64,000 nucleotides of DNA, from the NCBI RefSeq assembly GCF_003569765.1, contig NZ_QXMG01000019.1, forward strand, positions 1-64,000. The letters are read 5' to 3'. The stretch is from Caldimonas tepidiphila. Its GTDB lineage: Bacteria > Pseudomonadota > Gammaproteobacteria > Burkholderiales > Burkholderiaceae_C. Below the pieces are notes generated by a model. It was not told where the DNA came from. It searched no databases and saw only the letters and a list, made by a program, of their open reading frames with translations. The translations under genes were made by a program, and so were the position numbers. Positions 61,023 to 64,000 of the stretch are shown here, piece by piece (within the stretch, counting starts at the first letter, position 1; every line of letters starts with the position of its first letter).

Positions 61023-61721
61023 TCAGGACGGCAAGGCCCCCTGCGCGAGGCGGCGCAGCGCGACCGCGTCGACGATCTCGATGCGCTCGCGCCCGAGGCG
61101 CACCCAGCCCTCGCGCTCGAAGCGCTCCAGCAGCCGCGAGACGATCTCGCGCACGGTGCCGAGTCGCTCGGCGAGCTGCTGGTGCGTGGTGTGCAGCGCG
61201 GGGCCCTGCCCGAGCAGCGCCGCGGCCAGGCGCTGGTCGAGGCGCTGGAAGGCCACAGCCTCGGACAGCGCCATCAGCTCGGCGAGCCGCTCGGCGAAGA
61301 GGCCGAACAGGTAGCGGCGGAAGGGCGCATGCGCGGCCCAGCGCTCGAAGGCGGCGGGCGACAGCACCAGCAGCCGCGTCGGCTGCGTCGTCTCGCCCTG
61401 CGCCGGCAGCACGGCGGCGCCGAACAGGCAGCAGGCCGACAGCAGGCAGACCTCGCCGGGCGCGACGCGGTAGAGCTCGAGCGCGCGGCCGCCCGCCGAG
61501 GCGCGCAGCACGCGCACCTCGCCGTCGAGCACGAAGGGAAAGCCGCCGCAGGGCCGGCCCTCGTCGAACAGCGGCGTGCCGGCGGGCGCCTCCAGCCAGC
61601 GCGCCTCGCGGGCGAGGTCCTCGACGAGCCGCTCGTGCGGCAGCCCCTGCAGGCACGCGTAATGCCGCAGCAGCGCGTCGAGCCGGGCGGCCGATTCGGC
61701 GGGAAGAGATGGAAGAGCCAT
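61023..61721 (-). CDS. Crp/Fnr-family transcriptional regulator
   Basis: This 232-aa protein has an N-terminal cyclic-nucleotide-binding-like beta roll (APAGTPLFDEGRPCGGFPFVLDGEVRVLR) and a C-terminal winged helix (THQQLAERLGTVREIVSRLLERFEREGWV). No Fe-S cysteine cluster is present at the N terminus, unlike FNR, though scattered cysteines occur. The recognition helix has Arg-Glu-x-x-x-Arg as in CRP, predicting GTGA half-sites. It is divergent from otsB. A likely target is the GTGAC-N4-GTCAC site before the DUF2892 gene. Confidence 0.9.
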   Translation of the reverse strand: MALPSLPAESAARLDALLRHYACLQGLPHERLVEDLAREARWLEAPAGTPLFDEGRPCGGFPFVLDGEVRVLRASAGGRALELYRVAPGEVCLLSACCLFGAAVLPAQGETTQPTRLLVLSPAAFERWAAHAPFRRYLFGLFAERLAELMALSEAVAFQRLDQRLAAALLGQGPALHTTHQQLAERLGTVREIVSRLLERFEREGWVRLGRERIEIVDAVALRRLAQGALPS

Positions 61722-61981
61722 GTCCTTTGCAAGTGGCAGGCCCAAAGTCAGGAGTGTAAGTTCGGGATACCGGACCTGTCGCGGATGGAAACCGGGAGGC
61801 GAAACCGGCAAGCGGCACCTGCCCCCGGATCCCGGACGCGGCAGCTTGCCGCCGCCGGCGAGATCCCGCCCGGCGTCCCGGTGCGACAGGAAGGCCCACC
61901 GCCCTGCAGCCAGGGCCGGTGCCGCGCCTCCCGGATGGCCCCGCGGGCGATGCCGCGGCCGATTGCAACAAAAGGAGCGAC

Positions 61982-62758
61982 ATGCAGCCCTTGCCGCCGA
62001 TTGATTCCGATTCCGCCCTGTTCCTCGATTTCGACGGCACGCTCGTCGACCTGGCGCCGCGGCCCGACGCGGTGCGGGTGCCCGAGGGGCTGGTCCGGAC
62101 GCTCGAAGCGCTGTCGCGGCGGCTCGGCGGCGCGCTGGCGGTGGTGTCGGGCCGGCCGATCGACGAGCTCGACGCCTTCCTCGCCCCGCTCGTGCTGCCG
62201 CTGGCCGGCGTGCACGGCAGCGAGCGCCGCGACGCGCAGGGCCGGCGCAGCACGCCGGGCGACGCGCCGGCGGCAGTGCTCGCCGCAGTCGCCGAGGCCC
62301 GGCGCCGGGCCGAGGCGCTCGCCGCCGAGCACCCCGGGCTGCTCGTCGAGGCCAAGCCCGGCGCGGTGGCACTGCACTACCGCGGCGCGCCGCAGCTCGA
62401 GGCGCTGTGCCTGGCGGCGATGCGCGAGATCACGCAGGCCACGCCCGAGCTGAACCTGCTGCACGGCAAGATGGTGCTGGAGGCCAAGCCCTCCCATGCG
62501 AACAAGGGCGCGGCAATTGCTGCCTTCCTGCAGGAGCCGCCGTTCGCCGGCCGGCGTCCGGTCTTCGCCGGGGACGACGTCACCGACGAGGCCGGTTTCG
62601 CCACCGTGCAGGCCTGCGGCGGCACGACGATCAAGGTGGGTCCGGGCGAGTCGATCGCCGCGCAGCGGCTCGACGGCCCGCAGGCGCTGCGCGACTGGCT
62701 GCGCGACGCGCTGGCCCGCCTCGAGCCAACCTCCGCCATGAAAGCCCCGCCCCGATGA
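61982..62758 (+). CDS. otsB: Trehalose-6-phosphate phosphatase
   Basis: This 258-aa HAD-superfamily enzyme has motif I LFLDFDGTLVDLAP (residues 13-26), motif II VVSGRPID and motif IV AGDDVTDEAGF. It dephosphorylates trehalose-6-phosphate in trehalose synthesis, an osmoprotectant. AAAAGGAGCG precedes ATG 61982. The stop overlaps the GH15 start (ATGA), an order found in many otsB-GH15-otsA operons; otsA would lie beyond the window. Confidence 0.94.
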   Translation: MQPLPPIDSDSALFLDFDGTLVDLAPRPDAVRVPEGLVRTLEALSRRLGGALAVVSGRPIDELDAFLAPLVLPLAGVHGSERRDAQGRRSTPGDAPAAVLAAVAEARRRAEALAAEHPGLLVEAKPGAVALHYRGAPQLEALCLAAMREITQATPELNLLHGKMVLEAKPSHANKGAAIAAFLQEPPFAGRRPVFAGDDVTDEAGFATVQACGGTTIKVGPGESIAAQRLDGPQALRDWLRDALARLEPTSAMKAPPR

Positions 62759-64000
62759 GCAGCTTCGAGTCCCCTGCCACCGCCGCCTCCCGCCCCGCCG
62801 CCTCGCTGAACGTGGGCGTGATCGGCAACTGCACCTACAGCGCGCTGATCGATGCGCACGGGCGCATCGTCTGGTGCTGCCTGCCGCGCTTCGACGGCGA
62901 CCCCGTGTTCCATTCGCTGCTGCACGAGCCCGCGGGCGACGACGGCGCCGGCTTCTTCGCAATCGAGCTGGAGAACATGGTGCGCTCGGAGCAGTGGTAC
63001 GAGCCGAACACCGCGGTGCTGCACACGCGGCTGCACGACGACCGCGGCCAGTCGGTCGAGATCACCGACTTCGCGCCACGCTTCATCGAGCGCGGCCGCA
63101 CCTTCCGCCCGATGATGATGGTGCGCCGCGTGCGCCCGGTCTCGGGCGCGCCGCGCATCCGCATCCGGCTGCGCCCGGCCTTCGAGTACGGCCAGCAGCG
63201 CCCGCGCCTGACGCTCGGCAGCCATCACGTCACCTACCACGGCCCCGGCCTGTCGCTGCGGCTGAACACCGACGCGCCGCAGACCTACGTGCTCAACGAG
63301 ACGCCCTTCGTCCTGCACACCCCGCTGAGCCTGCTGCTCGGCCCCGACGAGACGCTCGGCAGCGCGATCCACGACACCGCGCGCGACTTCGAGATGCGCA
63401 CGCGCGACTACTGGCGCACCTGGAGCAAGCGGCTCGGTATCCAGGCGGAGTGGCAGGAGGCGGTGATCCGCGCCGCGATCACGCTGAAGATGTCGCTGTT
63501 CGAGGACACCGGCGCGATCATCGCCGCGATGACCACCAGCATCCCCGAGGCGCCGCACACGCAGCGCAACTGGGACTACCGCTACTGCTGGCTGCGCGAC
63601 GCCTTCTTCGTCGTGCGCGCGCTCAACAGCCTGTCCGAGGTCGGCACGATGGAGGACTACCTGCGCTGGCTGACCAACGTCGTCTCGCAGGCCGACGGCG
63701 GCCATGTGCAGCCGCTCTACGGCATCGGGCTGGAGAAGGAGCTGACCGAGCGCATCGTGCCGCACTGGTCCGGCTACCGCGGCATGGGCCCGGTGCGCGT
63801 GGGCAACCAGGCCTGCGAGCACTTCCAGCACGACGTCTACGGCAACATCGTGCTCGGCGCCGCGCAGGCCTTCCACGACAAGCGGCTGTTGCGCCCGGCC
63901 GGGCGCGCGGAGTTCGAGGCGCTGCAGCTCGTCGGCGAGCAGGCGCTGCGCGTGTTCGACCAGCCCGACGCCGGCATGTGGGAGCTGCGCACGCGCGCGC
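62755..64000 (+). CDS. Glycoside hydrolase family 15 protein, N-terminal part
   Basis: At least 415 residues are visible and the gene runs off the window. It starts MSSFESPATAASRP and then NVGVIGNCTYSALIDAHGRIVWCCLPRFDGD, the GH15 trehalase/glucoamylase-like N-terminal domain. The catalytic domain start is recognisable in QRNWDYRYCWLRDAFFVVRAL near residues 263-283. The coupling to otsB (ATGA overlap) implies trehalose or maltooligosaccharide turnover. The catalytic glutamates lie at least partly beyond the end. Confidence 0.9.
   Translation, partial: MSSFESPATAASRPAASLNVGVIGNCTYSALIDAHGRIVWCCLPRFDGDPVFHSLLHEPAGDDGAGFFAIELENMVRSEQWYEPNTAVLHTRLHDDRGQSVEITDFAPRFIERGRTFRPMMMVRRVRPVSGAPRIRIRLRPAFEYGQQRPRLTLGSHHVTYHGPGLSLRLNTDAPQTYVLNETPFVLHTPLSLLLGPDETLGSAIHDTARDFEMRTRDYWRTWSKRLGIQAEWQEAVIRAAITLKMSLFEDTGAIIAAMTTSIPEAPHTQRNWDYRYCWLRDAFFVVRALNSLSEVGTMEDYLRWLTNVVSQADGGHVQPLYGIGLEKELTERIVPHWSGYRGMGPVRVGNQACEHFQHDVYGNIVLGAAQAFHDKRLLRPAGRAEFEALQLVGEQALRVFDQPDAGMWELRTRA

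Noticed and set aside
60961-61314. Plus-strand frame after AAGGAGG reading GTG CTG GCA ACC
   Set aside because: The frame continues antisense to the well-supported Crp/Fnr gene and is rich in Ser/Arg/Thr as expected for a shadow.

Overview
The window is about 64 kb of very GC-rich, gene-dense DNA from a betaproteobacterium, most likely order Burkholderiales. The evidence is a protocatechuate 4,5-cleavage (pmd/lig) operon, orphan Bug-type solute-binding proteins, many LysR regulators, a GTP-type PEP carboxykinase and betaproteobacterial-style chemoreceptors. There are no rRNA or tRNA genes, phage, insertion sequences or CRISPR arrays. Two parS-like sites suggest that this is chromosomal DNA not far from the replication origin.

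Layout. 1-11 kb: aromatic catabolism, with a Bug protein tail, DUF1932 oxidoreductase, PDC hydrolase, LigA, LigB, LigC, an aldo/keto reductase and a second Bug protein. A chemoreceptor and a frameshifted LysR gene follow, then a second LigA/LigB pair. 11-17 kb: PEP carboxykinase, a tandem pair of small paralogues each preceded by a CTAGGGT/ACCCTAG palindrome, a LysR regulator, a phosphoesterase and a universal stress protein. 17-25 kb: PhoD-like phosphatase, D-amino-acid dehydrogenase, a transcribed-looking gene-free stretch, LysR/MmsA, a DMT exporter and an Ada-like protein. 25-30 kb: ferritin-like and general stress proteins, an SDR and a parS site. 30-37 kb: two large PAS-GGDEF-EAL cyclic-di-GMP proteins pointing away from each other. 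37-42 kb: zinc alcohol dehydrogenase, nitronate monooxygenase, and a cation/proton antiporter with a second parS-like site inside it. 42-49 kb: GMC dehydrogenase, FMN reductase, DoxX, a GH1-RmlD fusion and UDP-galactopyranose mutase. 49-55 kb: phosphoribosyltransferase, TauE exporter, and a three-gene CheA-like kinase/CheY/CheX module. 55-61.7 kb: MatB, enoyl-CoA hydratase, small proteins, a second chemoreceptor and a Crp/Fnr regulator. 62-64 kb: OtsB and a GH15 enzyme cut by the window edge.

How the genes work together. LigAB opens the protocatechuate ring, LigC oxidises the product to 2-pyrone-4,6-dicarboxylate and LigI hydrolyses that; a second LigAB pair may serve a related catechol. The most interesting circuit links two loci 21 kb apart. 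MmsA (21.6 kb) and a GMC dehydrogenase (42.6 kb) have the same promoter architecture: an ATTGTTCA-N6-TGAACAAT operator, an 18-nt gap, TGTGCA, 17 nt, TATGCT. A LysR gene is divergent from MmsA. This fits a split 3-hydroxypropionate-degradation regulon (HpdR, HpdH and MmsA). Both chemoreceptors have sigma-28 (FliA)-like promoters. The Crp/Fnr regulator has CRP-type recognition residues, and a CRP-type site lies upstream of the nearby DUF2892 gene.
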